Part shown: piece after piece, positions 1-8,665 of the stretch
Layout of the letters: every line of letters begins with the position of its first letter
How positions within the stretch are numbered: the stretch's first letter is position 1
Translations under genes and position numbers: made by a program
Notes under the pieces: generated by a model
The model's input: the letters and a program-made list of their open reading frames with translations, nothing else
Database searches by the model: none
Told to the model about the DNA's origin: nothing
NCBI GenBank assembly: GCA_004100325.1
Contig: SCKX01000001.1
Location: 665,453 to 729,452, forward strand
Direction: 5' to 3'
From: Candidatus Microsaccharimonas sossegonensis
GTDB lineage: Bacteria > Patescibacteriota > Saccharimonadia > Saccharimonadales > Saccharimonadaceae
DNA: 64,000 nt

Positions 1-1
1 A

Positions 2-340
2 AGAACCAGTGGTGCAAATAACGCTGATACTTTTAGCGCTCGACCTGGCTATAGTGAACATCAAACTGGCCTTGCTTTTGATGTGGCGGCATCTGTCAAT
101 AGCAAACAATACGTATTGAGTGACTTTAACAAAACAACCCGATACAACTGGCTCCAGGCGAACGCAGCAGATTACGGCTTTATTCAGCGCTATTATGCAG
201 GCTCGGAGTCGATCACTGGTTATAAAGCTGAAGAATGGCATTACCGCTACGTTGGGGTTGCTGTCGCGAAAGACATGCAAAAAAAAGGCATAAAGACACT
301 TGAAGAATATTGGGGCGTCTCAGGTGGTAATTACTATTAA
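2..340 (+). CDS. D-alanyl-D-alanine carboxypeptidase, VanY/M15B family (5' end outside window)
   Basis: The last 112 codons of a gene entering from the left edge. The visible part carries the M15 zinc site: SEHQTGLAFD (visible residues 18-27, zinc ligands His20 and Asp27) and EEWHYRYVG (77-85, catalytic Glu and third ligand His80). These are the two signature blocks of VanY-type carboxypeptidases, which trim the terminal D-Ala from peptidoglycan stem peptides outside the membrane. The N-terminal anchor or signal peptide would lie upstream and cannot be seen. The frame is open from base 2, so the GTG at 83 is not the start. Family assignment is strong; substrate is inferred from the family. 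Confidence 0.9.
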   Translation, partial: RTSGANNADTFSARPGYSEHQTGLAFDVAASVNSKQYVLSDFNKTTRYNWLQANAADYGFIQRYYAGSESITGYKAEEWHYRYVGVAVAKDMQKKGIKTLEEYWGVSGGNYY

Positions 341-410
341 CATCGCTTGTGTTTATGAGGATTTTAAGCAATAATACATATATTAGCTAACTTCTAACTT
401 AAGGATTATC

Positions 411-695
411 ATGGTCGCCAAAAAAAATGCTGCCAAAAAAACCTCCAAAACATTATCAGCATCTAAAAAACTTTCGAAAGGTGTATCAAAAAAGCATTTC
501 AAGAGTGTCCCGCAAAAAACGGTGTCAATGCGGTCATTTCACCTTTATAAAGATACACTTCCATTCACAACCACTCGACTAACCCGCCAAACTGTCTATT
601 GGCTCATCCTGCTTACATTTATTGTCGTTACCCAGTTATGGATCCTTAAACTACAAACTGACATTGTGAACTTGACGGCACTTATGAATTATTAA
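411..695 (+). CDS. Small lysine-rich single-span membrane protein, unknown function
   Basis: 94 residues. The first ~40 are extremely rich in Lys, Ser and Ala; residues ~61-80 form one hydrophobic helix (VYWLILLTFIVVTQLWIL). The start ATG has a good ribosome site (AAGGA, 5 nt spacing). It sits 70 nt after the carboxypeptidase on the same strand and ends just before a terminator, so it may share that transcript. The basic tail would be cytoplasmic and could bind nucleic acid or the membrane surface, but that is inference. I do not recognise a named family. Confidence 0.7.
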   Translation: MVAKKNAAKKTSKTLSASKKLSKGVSKKHFKSVPQKTVSMRSFHLYKDTLPFTTTRLTRQTVYWLILLTFIVVTQLWILKLQTDIVNLTALMNY

Positions 696-710
696 AAACG
701 ATAAAAGATA

Positions 711-735
711 AAAACCTCCACAATGGAGGTTTTTA
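711..735. terminator. Bidirectional intrinsic terminator
   Basis: A 10-bp perfect stem (AAAACCTCCA / TGGAGGTTTT) with a 3-nt loop, flanked by A and T tracts, between the convergent small membrane protein gene and rpsJ. It can serve both strands. Confidence 0.85.
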
Positions 736-749
736 TTATGAACTTGAAA

Positions 750-1076
750 TTACATCCGAATTTCTGCGTCGACACCAGCTGGAAGGCTAAGGTTTTGGAG
801 GCTGTCGATCGTTTTGGGGGTTGCGTTCGTAATGTCGATAAGACGTTTATGAATACGCATTTCAAATGCTTCACCACCCTTTTTATACACGTGTGGACTT
901 TTTACAACGGTAAATGTACTACGACGGGTCGGAAGTGGGACGGGTCCGGCGATGTTTGCACCACTACGAATAGCGGTGTCAATAATTTGCTTGGCTGATT
1001 GGTCGATGACCTTGTGGTCATATGCTTTTAGGCGAATACGAATGCGTAGGCCTTGGTCTTTTGCTGCTTCTGCCAT
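750..1076 (-). CDS. rpsJ: 30S ribosomal protein S10
   Basis: 108 residues, about the family's usual length. It shows the S10 blocks [14 protein letters not shown] near the N-terminus, then [10 protein letters not shown] and [13 protein letters not shown]10 is part of the 30S head and also a NusB partner in antitermination. It stands alone here: in most bacteria it opens the S10 operon or follows tuf in the str operon, but a plus-strand gene lies between it and tuf. It has its own promoter and a ~100-nt leader, and ends in a shared terminator. Confidence 0.97.
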   Translation of the reverse strand: MAEAAKDQGLRIRIRLKAYDHKVIDQSAKQIIDTAIRSGANIAGPVPLPTRRSTFTVVKSPHVYKKGGEAFEMRIHKRLIDITNATPKTIDSLQNLSLPAGVDAEIRM

Positions 1077-1179
1077 GATGAAAGTCAGAAACCTTTCTTG
1101 GTTTATATCGTGTAACCTCTGCTCGAATCGCTTTTATGACGTCTGACCGAGTTATCACGAAGGATTGATATTCCCTATT

Positions 1180-1188
1180 ATTGTACCA
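1180..1188 (-). promoter_or_regulatory. Extended -10 promoter of rpsJ
   Basis: On the minus strand TGGTACAAT (extended -10) lies ~100 nt before the rpsJ start. No good -35 is visible. The leader holds a small AACC/GGTT hairpin and an AAAGG close to the start. Inferred from sequence only. Confidence 0.45.
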
Positions 1189-1220
1189 GTTTTCAGTTTT
1201 TATGTGAATATGTTATAAGT

Positions 1221-1667
1221 ATGTTTATGAATCAATATAATAATTCGCATGTAAACATTACTTATCGTCTGCGAAACATTTTAGAACTCAATGGGCGCTC
1301 ATTAGAATCGGTTGATTTAACTCCAGCCGCTCTCGCTAATATTATTACACAGATTGATGCCGAACTTAGCAAGAAAATGATTGAGGAAGCTGCATTCAAT
1401 CAGGAATACCGACCAACGGCGTCACGATTTATTCGACCGGTTGTCCTTATTGCACGACTTGCACTTGAAGACCAACCTTTTATGGCACTAAATCGACGTG
1501 CTCTTCAAAGTGGTGAACGTTACTTTACCCATGGTAGTGTACTGACCGAAGAAGCTCTACCTTATTGGAATAGCGTTGCAGGAACCGGCTATCAACCACA
1601 AGTCCATAATCTTCGCAGCACTGACGCATCGACTGCCGGCATTTGGCTAGGTATTAGTGAAAAATAG
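1221..1667 (+). CDS. Conserved-looking protein of unknown function between rpsJ and tuf
   Basis: 148 residues, no signal peptide and no membrane span; mixed alpha/beta composition with a basic central stretch. No motif I recognise. It is divergent from rpsJ and convergent with tuf, with a terminator after it, so it is its own unit. Two ATGs are possible (1221 and 1227). A TATAAG box at 1214-1219 would start transcription about at 1226-1227, which would make the second ATG the start of a leaderless message. It interrupts the usual tuf-rpsJ neighbourhood. Confidence 0.7.
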   Translation: MFMNQYNNSHVNITYRLRNILELNGRSLESVDLTPAALANIITQIDAELSKKMIEEAAFNQEYRPTASRFIRPVVLIARLALEDQPFMALNRRALQSGERYFTHGSVLTEEALPYWNSVAGTGYQPQVHNLRSTDASTAGIWLGISEK

Positions 1668-1689
1668 TATACATTACGATATTACGATC

Positions 1690-1724
1690 AAAAACCTCCG
1701 ATTGTTTTGACCGGAGGTTTTTCT
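1690..1724. terminator. Bidirectional intrinsic terminator between the 1221 gene and tuf
   Basis: A 10-bp perfect stem (AAAACCTCCG / CGGAGGTTTT) with an 11-nt loop, A tract on one side and T tract on the other, placed between convergent genes. Confidence 0.85.
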
Positions 1725-1765
1725 CTAAAATGATTAGATTTGAAATAATTTGTTACTTATTTACA

Positions 1766-2947
1766 TTATTTAACAATTTTCGTTACCACACCAGCGCCAA
1801 CAGTTTTGCCACCTTCACGGATAGCGAAGTTGAGACCTTGCTCCATAGCGATTGGGGCAAGAAGCTTCACTTTAAATGTTAGCGTATCACCAGGAATAAC
1901 AAGTTCTTTGTCAGCCGGTAATTCGACTTCACCAGTGACATCCGTGGTACGGAAGTAGAACTGAGGTTTGTAACCCTTACTGAATGGGGTGTGTCGTCCA
2001 CCTTCCTCTTTTTTCAAAATGTAGACTTCAGCTTCAAATTCAGTGTGCGGAGTAATTGAACCTGGCTTTACAATCACTTGACCACGTTCGATTTGTTCGC
2101 GTTCAATACCGCGTAAAAGAAGACCGGCGTTGTCACCAGCTTGTCCACGATCAAGATTCTTTTTAAAAGCTTCGATTCCCGTTACAACAGAATTTTGCGT
2201 TGGCTTCACTCCAACGATTTCAACTGGATCGTTAATGTTGATAACCCCAGTTTCAATACGTCCGGTTGCAACTGTTCCTCGTCCTTTAATTGAGAATACG
2301 TCTTCGATAGGCATTAAAAATGGTTTATCGAGGTCGCGGATTGGTTCTGGGAAGTAGTCGTCTAGAGCTGCAACAAGCTCCATGATTGCGTCTTCTGAAG
2401 CAGCGTCACCTTCAAGGGCCTTGGTCGCTGAGCCTTTGATGATAGGAGCGTTTTCGTCATAGCCATTCTTTGCAAGCAGTTCACGAATGTCCATTTCTAC
2501 CAGCTCTACCAGCTCTGGGTCTGCAAGGTCCATCTTGTTTAGGAAAACAAGAATCTTAGGCACACCAACTTGGTGAGCAAGCAACACGTGCTCACGAGTC
2601 TGAGGCAGGGGTCCGTCATTTGCGGCGACGACGAGTATAGCGCCATCGATCTGCGCCGCACCAGTGATCATGTTCTTGACATAGTCAGCGTGTCCTGGCA
2701 TGTCGACGTGAGCGTAGTGTCGTTTTTCTGATTCATATTCTTGGTGCGACGTGGCAATCGTAATACCACGTGCACGCTCTTCGGGTGCGTTGTCAATTTG
2801 TGCGTAATCAACTTTTTTGTTTACATCGCTTGGAAGCTTCTTCGCGAGTACAGTGGTGATCGCTGCAGTCAAAGTTGTTTTACCGTGGTCAACGTGGCCC
2901 ATTGTGCCAACGTTCACATGAGGTTTGGTTCGATCGAAATCTGCCAT
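1766..2947 (-). CDS. tuf: Elongation factor Tu
   Basis: 393 residues, normal length. G1 is GHVDHGKT (17-24), followed by RGITIATSH (switch I), DMPGHADY (G3, with Met where Cys is common), NKMD (G4) and GSATKAL (G5); domains II and III follow. It delivers aminoacyl-tRNA to the ribosome. It has its own strong promoter and a GAGGAG ribosome site. Its G4 and G5 are canonical, which matters because those of the fusA product in this window are not. Transcribed alone, ended by the terminator at 1690-1724. Confidence 0.98.
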   Translation of the reverse strand: MADFDRTKPHVNVGTMGHVDHGKTTLTAAITTVLAKKLPSDVNKKVDYAQIDNAPEERARGITIATSHQEYESEKRHYAHVDMPGHADYVKNMITGAAQIDGAILVVAANDGPLPQTREHVLLAHQVGVPKILVFLNKMDLADPELVELVEMDIRELLAKNGYDENAPIIKGSATKALEGDAASEDAIMELVAALDDYFPEPIRDLDKPFLMPIEDVFSIKGRGTVATGRIETGVININDPVEIVGVKPTQNSVVTGIEAFKKNLDRGQAGDNAGLLLRGIEREQIERGQVIVKPGSITPHTEFEAEVYILKKEEGGRHTPFSKGYKPQFYFRTTDVTGEVELPADKELVIPGDTLTFKVKLLAPIAMEQGLNFAIREGGKTVGAGVVTKIVK

Positions 2948-3013
2948 CTAAATTAATTCTCCTCTATTTTATTTTCGCATAAGAATATAGCCATCTCATG
3001 ACGTATAAACACA

Positions 3014-3042
3014 ATTATACAGCCCTATTTACAGATTGTAAA
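3014..3042 (-). promoter_or_regulatory. Promoter of tuf
   Basis: TTTACA (3037-3042), a 17-bp spacer and a perfect TATAAT (3014-3019), read on the minus strand. The message would have a ~60-nt leader with a GAGGAG ribosome site. Confidence 0.8.
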
Positions 3043-3052
3043 CAGTGTAAAA

Positions 3053-3673
3053 TTAACGTTTATTGCGTCGCATCATATCGACATTCCATATTTCGGCTGA
3101 AGTAATGTATTTATTGTGCAAATGTAACCGTTCTTGAATAAACGCCGGCTGTAATTCGTGATGACTTTTGACTAAAATATGTAGTTCATGTAAGCGATGA
3201 TAATCTTTTTTATGAAAAGTCAATTTCATTCGAGCAGTGATTTCTTGCATATACACATAAAGAGATTCGTATGCTAATTTTACTTCTTCTGTATAGGCAG
3301 AGGCGTATCTTGATCCATGAAAAAGCTTGCATCGTACCTCGTACCAAAAATGTATCAATCCTCTCCAATCATCACTATCCTTTACGACACCATCCCAATA
3401 ACCTGACGTATTCGGCATAGGTGTATTTCGTGTCATCATAACGATTTGAATCATGATCTTGCGTAATCCGATTAAAGAGGTGCCCTCAATATATTCATCC
3501 CAGAGGACATATCTTGTCTTTAATACTTTTATTGCTTCAAAGTCATTATCCTTTCCGGTTGTCTTGCGGTACCAGGCATTGTACGCAATATATAGGCGCA
3601 TAAAAAGATCACGGTATTCAATACATGAACGATCAAACCAACTATAAACAATAGATTCGGCCACACTCACCAT
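3053..3673 (-). CDS. HEPN-superfamily (Apea-like) protein coupled to radC-like gene
   Basis: 206 residues, soluble and mostly helical. Two features place it in the HEPN fold: an N-terminal block resembling the Apea-like HEPN family (FMRLYIAYNAWYR, ~24-36) and the R-x4-H motif in YEVRCKLFHG (Arg114, His119), the usual RNase active-site pair of HEPN proteins. The ATG lies inside the end of the radC-like gene (ATGGTGA, 7-nt overlap), so the two are translationally coupled and probably work together. HEPN proteins are often RNases in toxin, defence or stress systems; whether this one cuts RNA is inference. It ends just before the tuf promoter with no terminator seen. Confidence 0.7.
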   Translation of the reverse strand: MVSVAESIVYSWFDRSCIEYRDLFMRLYIAYNAWYRKTTGKDNDFEAIKVLKTRYVLWDEYIEGTSLIGLRKIMIQIVMMTRNTPMPNTSGYWDGVVKDSDDWRGLIHFWYEVRCKLFHGSRYASAYTEEVKLAYESLYVYMQEITARMKLTFHKKDYHRLHELHILVKSHHELQPAFIQERLHLHNKYITSAEIWNVDMMRRNKR

Positions 3674-4317
3674 GTTTCACTCCGAAGTGATAGCTCTCCG
3701 TCTTTGTTGACGAGTAGTAAATCATGAATCGTGACAACAAATAACTGCGCCATGCCGTTGACATCTTTCGCAAGGCTTAATTCGTAGATTGAAGGATCGA
3801 GTGAGTGCTTGGCGCTCCCTATTGCGATCAATAAACCAGCTGCATGATCTGTGACAACATTTGAAAAAACTTGTCGCAGTAATTCAGAAGGATGTGTCGT
3901 GTCTCTACATTTTATTGTTCGTTTTGCAATTAAACGATGAGCGCCATCAAGCGTGACATATACCAATTTTCGATACGTCGAAAAACGTAACTCAACAAAT
4001 AAACCCCTCGCTTTGTCGTTTGTATCAATCGTCAGTTGTTTACTATTCACTGGATAGCGACTAGCAAGTTCAAAAGCTGCCATAATTAAAGACGCCCGTG
4101 CAGGTCCAAGTCCAGTGACTTCTTGCAATAAATCAATAGAAATAGCATTGCCATGCTTTGTCAGCTGCTTCAAAACATTTCTCGCTATACGACTAACACT
4201 TGCTTGTACTGTGCCGCTACCAATCAGAATTTGTAACAGTTCTGCATTTGAAAGTGAAGCAACACCTTTCTTTTGTAGTTTTTCACGTGGTCGATCATGT
4301 ATGGTGTCAATTGCCAT
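3667..4317 (-). CDS. RadC-family protein with degenerate JAMM metal site
   Basis: 216 residues with RadC architecture: N-terminal four-helix part (RPREKLQKKG, LSNAELLQILIGSGT), a helix-hairpin-helix (GLGPARAS, 69-76) and the C-terminal JAB/JAMM-like fold. In active-type RadC the last domain has AHNHPSGD; here the matching segment reads AIGSAKHSLD (165-174), so the His-x-His pair is missing and metal binding is unlikely. RadC function is poorly defined even in model bacteria. A TACAAT box ends 6 nt before the ATG, which predicts a leaderless message. The stop overlaps the HEPN start. I see the loss of ligands directly; a binding or regulatory role is inference. Confidence 0.8.
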   Translation of the reverse strand: MAIDTIHDRPREKLQKKGVASLSNAELLQILIGSGTVQASVSRIARNVLKQLTKHGNAISIDLLQEVTGLGPARASLIMAAFELASRYPVNSKQLTIDTNDKARGLFVELRFSTYRKLVYVTLDGAHRLIAKRTIKCRDTTHPSELLRQVFSNVVTDHAAGLLIAIGSAKHSLDPSIYELSLAKDVNGMAQLFVVTIHDLLLVNKDGELSLRSETW

Positions 4318-4352
4318 ACTTTTATTGTAAATAGGAATTATTGAATAAAATT

Positions 4353-4381
4353 AAAACGCCACTGTTTCGAGTGACGTTTTA
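4353..4381 (-). terminator. Terminator after fusA
   Basis: AAAACGTCACT and AGTGGCGTTTT pair around a short loop on the minus strand, followed by a T-rich run. It separates fusA from radC. Confidence 0.75.
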
Positions 4382-4391
4382 TATAAAACAA

Positions 4392-6491
4392 TTATTTGGC
4401 AGTGCGTTTCGCAATGATTTCTTGCTGAACGTTTGGCGGTACTTCTTCGTATTGTGACAGTTCCATGGTTGAAGCAGCACGACCTTGGCTCATTGAGCGA
4501 ATATCATTTGTATACCCAAAGAGGTTCGAAAGTGGCACGAAAGCACGTACCAGCTTGGCCCCGCCCGGAATATCTTCCATGGCGTCGATCCGACCACGTC
4601 TTGAGTTAAGGTCACCGATGATGTCACCCATGAAATCTTCTGGCGTTGATACCTCTACCTTCATAACAGGCTCTAAGATGACCGGTTTCGTCTTTGGAAT
4701 ACCTGCTTTCACAGCGAGCACCCCGGCAAGATTAAAAGCAAGTTCGCTTGAGTCGACGTCGTGGTAACTCCCGTCATACAGCGTTGCTTTGACACCGATC
4801 ATTGGGTAACCCGCCAAAACACCGCCGTCAAGTGTATCGTGTACACCCTTTTCGACAGGCTTGATATATTCTTTAGGCACAACCCCACCTTTTATAGCAT
4901 CGATGAATTCAAAGCCAGTACCATTCTCGGTCGGCTCGAAACGAATCCAGACATCACCATACTGACCACGCCCACCAGATTGTTTGGCGTGTTTGCCCTG
5001 TGCCTCCGCCATGCCGCGAATGGTTTCACGGAAGGCAACTTGTGGCTCTCCGACATTGGCTTCAACGTTAAACTCGCGTTTCATACGGTCCACCAGGATT
5101 TCGAGATGCAATTCTCCCATTCCCGACATAATTGTCTGACCGGTTTCTTCGTCGGTATGGATACGGAAAGTTGGGTCTTCTTCGGCAAGGCGTTGCAGTG
5201 CAACACCCATTTTTTCTTGATCAGCCTTTGTTTTTGATTCAACCGCAATAGAAACGGGTGGATCCGGAAACTCAATTGATTCCAGAAGAACAGGTTTTGT
5301 AGGATCTGCAAGTGTATGACCGGTAAATGTGCCTTTAAGTCCAACGACTGCGGCAATATCACCAGCACCAATCATATCAATATCTTCACGTTTGTCGGCA
5401 TGCATCCGGACAACACGACCAATACGCTCTTTGTCGCCGGTTGTTGTGTTCAGTACGTAGCTTCCAGCAGTCAATGTACCACTGTAGACACGAACAAAGA
5501 TTAAACGACCAACGAACGGGTCGGTAGCAATTTTAAAGGCAAGCGCAGAAAGCGGTGCGTCATCAGCCGGATTACGCTCAACAACATCACCAGTTTTAGG
5601 GTCAGTTGCCTGAACAGCTCCCTTATCAAGTGGTGACGGCAGATAATCGTTAATCAGGTCAAGCACTTTTTCAACAATCACCCCACGCCCATCACCACCA
5701 GTAACGAGGAAAAAGTCTCCGGCAAGGACCCGCTGACGAAGGGCACGCTTAAGTTCATCGATGGTGATGGAAGCTTCTCCCTCATTTAAATAGCGTTCGA
5801 ACAGTTCGTCCTCAGCTTCAACGGCTGCTTCTACTAAAAGACTGCGGGCATTTTTTGCTTTTTCAAGCATGTCTGCTGGAATTTCCCCTACAACCAGTTC
5901 ATGATCTGCGTAATCTTTATAGGTGTAGGCTTTCATATCGATAAGGTCGACGACGCCGTTGATGTCCTTTTCAAATCCAATAGGAAGATGCACCGGCAAC
6001 GCATGCTTTGAAAGTCGCAGATGAATTGTTTCCAAAGATTTGTAGAAGTCGCCACCAATTTGGTTGATTTTGTTGATAAAACAAATTCTAGGCACCCCAT
6101 ACTTATTCGCTTGGCGCCAGACTGTTTCAGATTGAGCTTCAACACCCATCTTGCCATCGAAAATGGTCACGGCACCGTCTAGTACACGCAGTGAGCGCTC
6201 TACCTCAACAGTAAAATCTATGTGACCTGGAGTGTCAATAATGTTAATCGTGTGACCTTTCCACTGAGCTGTGACAGCAGCTGAGGTAATCGTAATACCA
6301 CGTTCTTTCTCCTGAGCCATCCAGTCAGTCGTTGTACCGTCTTCTGATCCCGTCCCTTTGACTACACCGATTTTGTGGTTGATCCCTGTACGGTATAAAA
6401 TTCCTTCAGTAGTTGTCGTTTTACCAGCATCAATATGGGCGATAATGCCAACGTTACGAAAATTTTGTAATTGGACAGTTTTCTGTGCCAT
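4392..6491 (-). CDS. fusA: Elongation factor G
   Basis: 699 residues, all five EF-G domains at normal length. G1 AHIDAGKTT, switch I RGITITSAA and G3 DTPGHIDF are canonical. G4, normally NKxD with Asp reading the guanine, is NKIN (INKINQIGGDF, codons AAC AAA ATC AAC), and the G5 segment, normally GSAFKN, reads TGGDGRG. Domain IV (GGRGQYGDV) and the C-terminus look normal. It drives ribosomal translocation and recycling. The gene lies downstream of rpsL-rpsG, as in the str operon, but has its own upstream region with TATACT boxes and a terminator. The altered base-recognition motifs are discussed in the findings. Confidence 0.96.
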   Translation of the reverse strand: MAQKTVQLQNFRNVGIIAHIDAGKTTTTEGILYRTGINHKIGVVKGTGSEDGTTTDWMAQEKERGITITSAAVTAQWKGHTINIIDTPGHIDFTVEVERSLRVLDGAVTIFDGKMGVEAQSETVWRQANKYGVPRICFINKINQIGGDFYKSLETIHLRLSKHALPVHLPIGFEKDINGVVDLIDMKAYTYKDYADHELVVGEIPADMLEKAKNARSLLVEAAVEAEDELFERYLNEGEASITIDELKRALRQRVLAGDFFLVTGGDGRGVIVEKVLDLINDYLPSPLDKGAVQATDPKTGDVVERNPADDAPLSALAFKIATDPFVGRLIFVRVYSGTLTAGSYVLNTTTGDKERIGRVVRMHADKREDIDMIGAGDIAAVVGLKGTFTGHTLADPTKPVLLESIEFPDPPVSIAVESKTKADQEKMGVALQRLAEEDPTFRIHTDEETGQTIMSGMGELHLEILVDRMKREFNVEANVGEPQVAFRETIRGMAEAQGKHAKQSGGRGQYGDVWIRFEPTENGTGFEFIDAIKGGVVPKEYIKPVEKGVHDTLDGGVLAGYPMIGVKATLYDGSYHDVDSSELAFNLAGVLAVKAGIPKTKPVILEPVMKVEVSTPEDFMGDIIGDLNSRRGRIDAMEDIPGGAKLVRAFVPLSNLFGYTNDIRSMSQGRAASTMELSQYEEVPPNVQQEIIAKRTAK

Positions 6492-6613
6492 GAGTCTATA
6501 GTCTCTTTCTTATATTCGATTCTAATTAAATTTTAACTATTTTTTATCAAAAATGTAGTATATTTTTTGACATAAAAAATAGCACTTTAGTCGTAGTATA
6601 GCAGATTTGTTGT

Positions 6614-7243
6614 TTATTCACCAGTGTCGGATGTAAGCATAGCTTCAATTTCTGACGCAATGTCAGTTTGCTTGATATAGTCATTTATGATGGCATAATT
6701 TTCATTGACATGAAGGGCGTGCGCACCCATAATAACCGCACCGGTACCTCTAGTGAAAAGTTTTTGTAGTTCTTTCTCCCTCGTCATGTCTTTCGCCCAC
6801 GCCTCAATCATTTTTGTTGTGTGACTGCCTGCTATCTGCAACCCGGTTTTACCAACTTTTTCTAATCGAAGAGCGCCTTTTACTAGGGTACCATCCTTAT
6901 AAGAGGATATCCCCATACCCATTTGAAGCAGATGAGTCAAGTGATATAAATTAATACCTTGAGGATGCACAAGATCAATAATCTGGTAGCCTGCGCGCAT
7001 ACCACGCGCAAAGCTATGAGTTGCTTGATAATTTGCATACCGTCCATTTTCGACGTTTAATGCAACGCTGGCCGTTACGACTCGGCGCCATTGTTCATCT
7101 TCAGAACGAGGCTGCGCTATGTCCAACTCATCACGCATCAGACTTACCCAAGGACCACCGTATACATGGTAATATTCATCACATATTTCGGCTGCTGCAA
7201 GATAATCGTGTTCGGTGGGAAGTGGGACGTAATGTTCTAACAT
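6614..7243 (-). CDS. Unknown soluble protein
   Basis: 209 residues, soluble, with many conserved-looking aromatic and glycine positions (YYHVYGGPW, QATHSFARGMRAGYQ, LLQMGMGISS) but no motif I can name. A TATAAA box ends 6 nt before the ATG (leaderless arrangement); a second box, TATAAT at 7273-7278, could give a 20-nt leader instead. It lies between the broken gene upstream and fusA downstream. Probably lineage-specific. Confidence 0.7.
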   Translation of the reverse strand: MLEHYVPLPTEHDYLAAAEICDEYYHVYGGPWVSLMRDELDIAQPRSEDEQWRRVVTASVALNVENGRYANYQATHSFARGMRAGYQIIDLVHPQGINLYHLTHLLQMGMGISSYKDGTLVKGALRLEKVGKTGLQIAGSHTTKMIEAWAKDMTREKELQKLFTRGTGAVIMGAHALHVNENYAIINDYIKQTDIASEIEAMLTSDTGE

Positions 7244-7289
7244 ACATTCTTTATACTTTATGACTTTTTGTTATTATACACATTTTTGA

Positions 7290-7850
7290 TTAGGCAGCAA
7301 TTTTGTCATTTTCTTGCGTTAGTAACCGTTTATCGACGGAAGCCTCATTCATAACGTGTCGAGCAATTTTTTGACTTATTCTAAGCATATCAGCGGTGTT
7401 ATGCAAAGCAAGAGAATCGTATTCAATGACCTGGAATTCTTTTGGTCCTGCTTTTGCGGCCTCAAATAGCTTTGAAAAAATACCCAACTGGTGCTCAAGG
7501 TCTAACTGCTTGTCCTCTTCAATTTCAAGCTTGAAAAAATGTAATTGCTCTTCGTTGATGTGTGGATATACTTCTTGATAGATCCTTAGTGTTTCTTTCG
7601 CCAGAAAAGCAGGGTGCCGGGCAACAGTTTGCATGCTGTCAGCAAGCGTTCTCGCTTTCATATACTCTATTGCGACTTCTCTTGTTGGCGGAACGGCTGG
7701 ATACGTCACATCATGTGTCCAGTTATGAGCGATCCTCGGCATATGTGAACTCAGGGACCCATGTCCACGCAGTGGTTCAAGACCATCGTACCAAGCGTGT
7801 GGCCACAACAAATGATGGCGAGTCGTTTTGACTGTTGGAACTTCAGCTGA
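7290..7850 (-). pseudogene. 3' part of a gene split by an in-frame TGA
   Basis: This frame is continuous with the piece upstream (7851-8045) except for one TGA at 7851-7853. Directly after the stop the frame reads SAEVPTVKTTRHHLLWPHAWYDG, a segment that looks conserved and has no start codon before its key RHHLLWP block; the only start, TTG at 7811, would cut that block and has no ribosome site. Further on are PRIAHNWTHD and helical stretches. I recall RHHLxxP plus HN motifs as typical of Saccharibacteria hypothetical proteins, but cannot check. Either a nonsense-mutated gene, a read-through gene or a sequencing error. Confidence 0.55.
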
Positions 7851-8045
7851 TCACCAATCATATCCAGGCACAACCGTGCTTTTGACGAGTTCGACAAGCG
7901 CACGCCTATCAACAAGACCTGTCATTTCATCGACTGGTGTTGGCAGGCGACCTTCTTTATGCAGATCATAAGTCCTGACTTCAAGCGGTGGAATATATGG
8001 CGAGGCTGGATTTGAGTAATGCGGCTCAATCCAGACAAACGCCAT
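7851..8045 (-). pseudogene. 5' part of the same split gene
   Basis: Codons from ATG 8045 (MAFVWIEPHYSNPAS) to the TGA at 7851-7853; a TTG 12 bases further upstream is a less likely start. Proline-rich, no domain recognised. In the same frame as the 3' part with no intervening frameshift; repaired, the protein would be about 251 residues. The last codons before the stop are GYDW. Confidence 0.5.
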
Positions 8046-8129
8046 GTTAGTATCCAACTCCGCTGTTTGTTTTTATCCCCATTTGCTTTTGTTATACATG
8101 AGCGGAATAGTTGTGTAAACCCCTAAAAA

Positions 8130-8167
8130 TAACAAAAACAAAACCCGGATGCATATTGTCCGGGTTG
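8130..8167 (-). terminator. Terminator after rpsG
   Basis: AACCCGGA / TCCGGGTT, an 8-bp perfect stem, followed on the minus strand by a T-rich tract (TTTTGTTTTTGTT). Confidence 0.85.
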
Positions 8168-8185
8168 AGTACGATATTGATGCTA

Positions 8186-8665
8186 TTAACCACGCGCAAA
8201 GTGAGCAAATGCTCGGTTGGCTTCCGCCATTTTGTGGGTGTCTTCTTTTTTCTTGAAGGCAGCCCCGGTTTCGTTGTAGGCGTCAACGATTTCAAGTGCA
8301 AGTCGTTGGCTATACGGAAGGCTTTTACGGCTTCGTGCAGCTTGGACTAACCATGTAAATGAATAGTGAAGCTGACGGTGTCCGGCAACTGGAAACGGAA
8401 TTTGATAATTTGCGCCACCCACCCGACGTGATTTCACTTCAAAGTTTGGTGAAACATTTTTAAGTGCACGTTCAAATACCTCTAATGGATTTTCGCTGTT
8501 AAGCTTTTTAGCTGCCGTCTCAAGGGCAGTGTAGACCGCTTTTTCGGCCACGAGCTTTTTTCCATTAAGCATCGACTTGTTTATCAAACGCTGTACGAGG
8601 ATACTTTGGTACCGGCGGTCAGGAGAAAGCTTGCGCTGAAGGCTGGCAGTCACTTTACGAGGCAT
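8186..8665 (-). CDS. rpsG: 30S ribosomal protein S7
   Basis: 159 residues, normal length; shows the S7 core PRKVTASLQRK, SPDRRYQSILVQRLINK, FERALKNVSPNFEVKSRRVGG (read in parts) and the C-terminal KKKEDTHKMAEANRAFAHF. It nucleates assembly of the 30S head. The ATG shares one base with the rpsL stop (TAATG), so it is translationally coupled to rpsL. It ends in a clear terminator, so fusA is not read through as in the classical str operon. Confidence 0.98.
   Translation of the reverse strand: MPRKVTASLQRKLSPDRRYQSILVQRLINKSMLNGKKLVAEKAVYTALETAAKKLNSENPLEVFERALKNVSPNFEVKSRRVGGANYQIPFPVAGHRQLHYSFTWLVQAARSRKSLPYSQRLALEIVDAYNETGAAFKKKEDTHKMAEANRAFAHFARG

Noticed and set aside
723-998. Plus-strand frame opposite rpsJ and similar long frames opposite rpoB, rpoC, fusA, clpC and dnaE
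   Set aside because: They are antisense shadows of highly conserved genes, with low-quality composition and no ribosome sites.
7851-7853. UGA as a sense codon (code 25)
   Set aside because: Well-defined genes (gatB, radC, tig neighbours) end at TGA at the expected lengths, so the standard bacterial code applies.
8092-8301. Minus-strand frame overlapping the rpsG 3' end and its terminator
   Set aside because: It covers a conserved gene in another frame and runs through the terminator stem.
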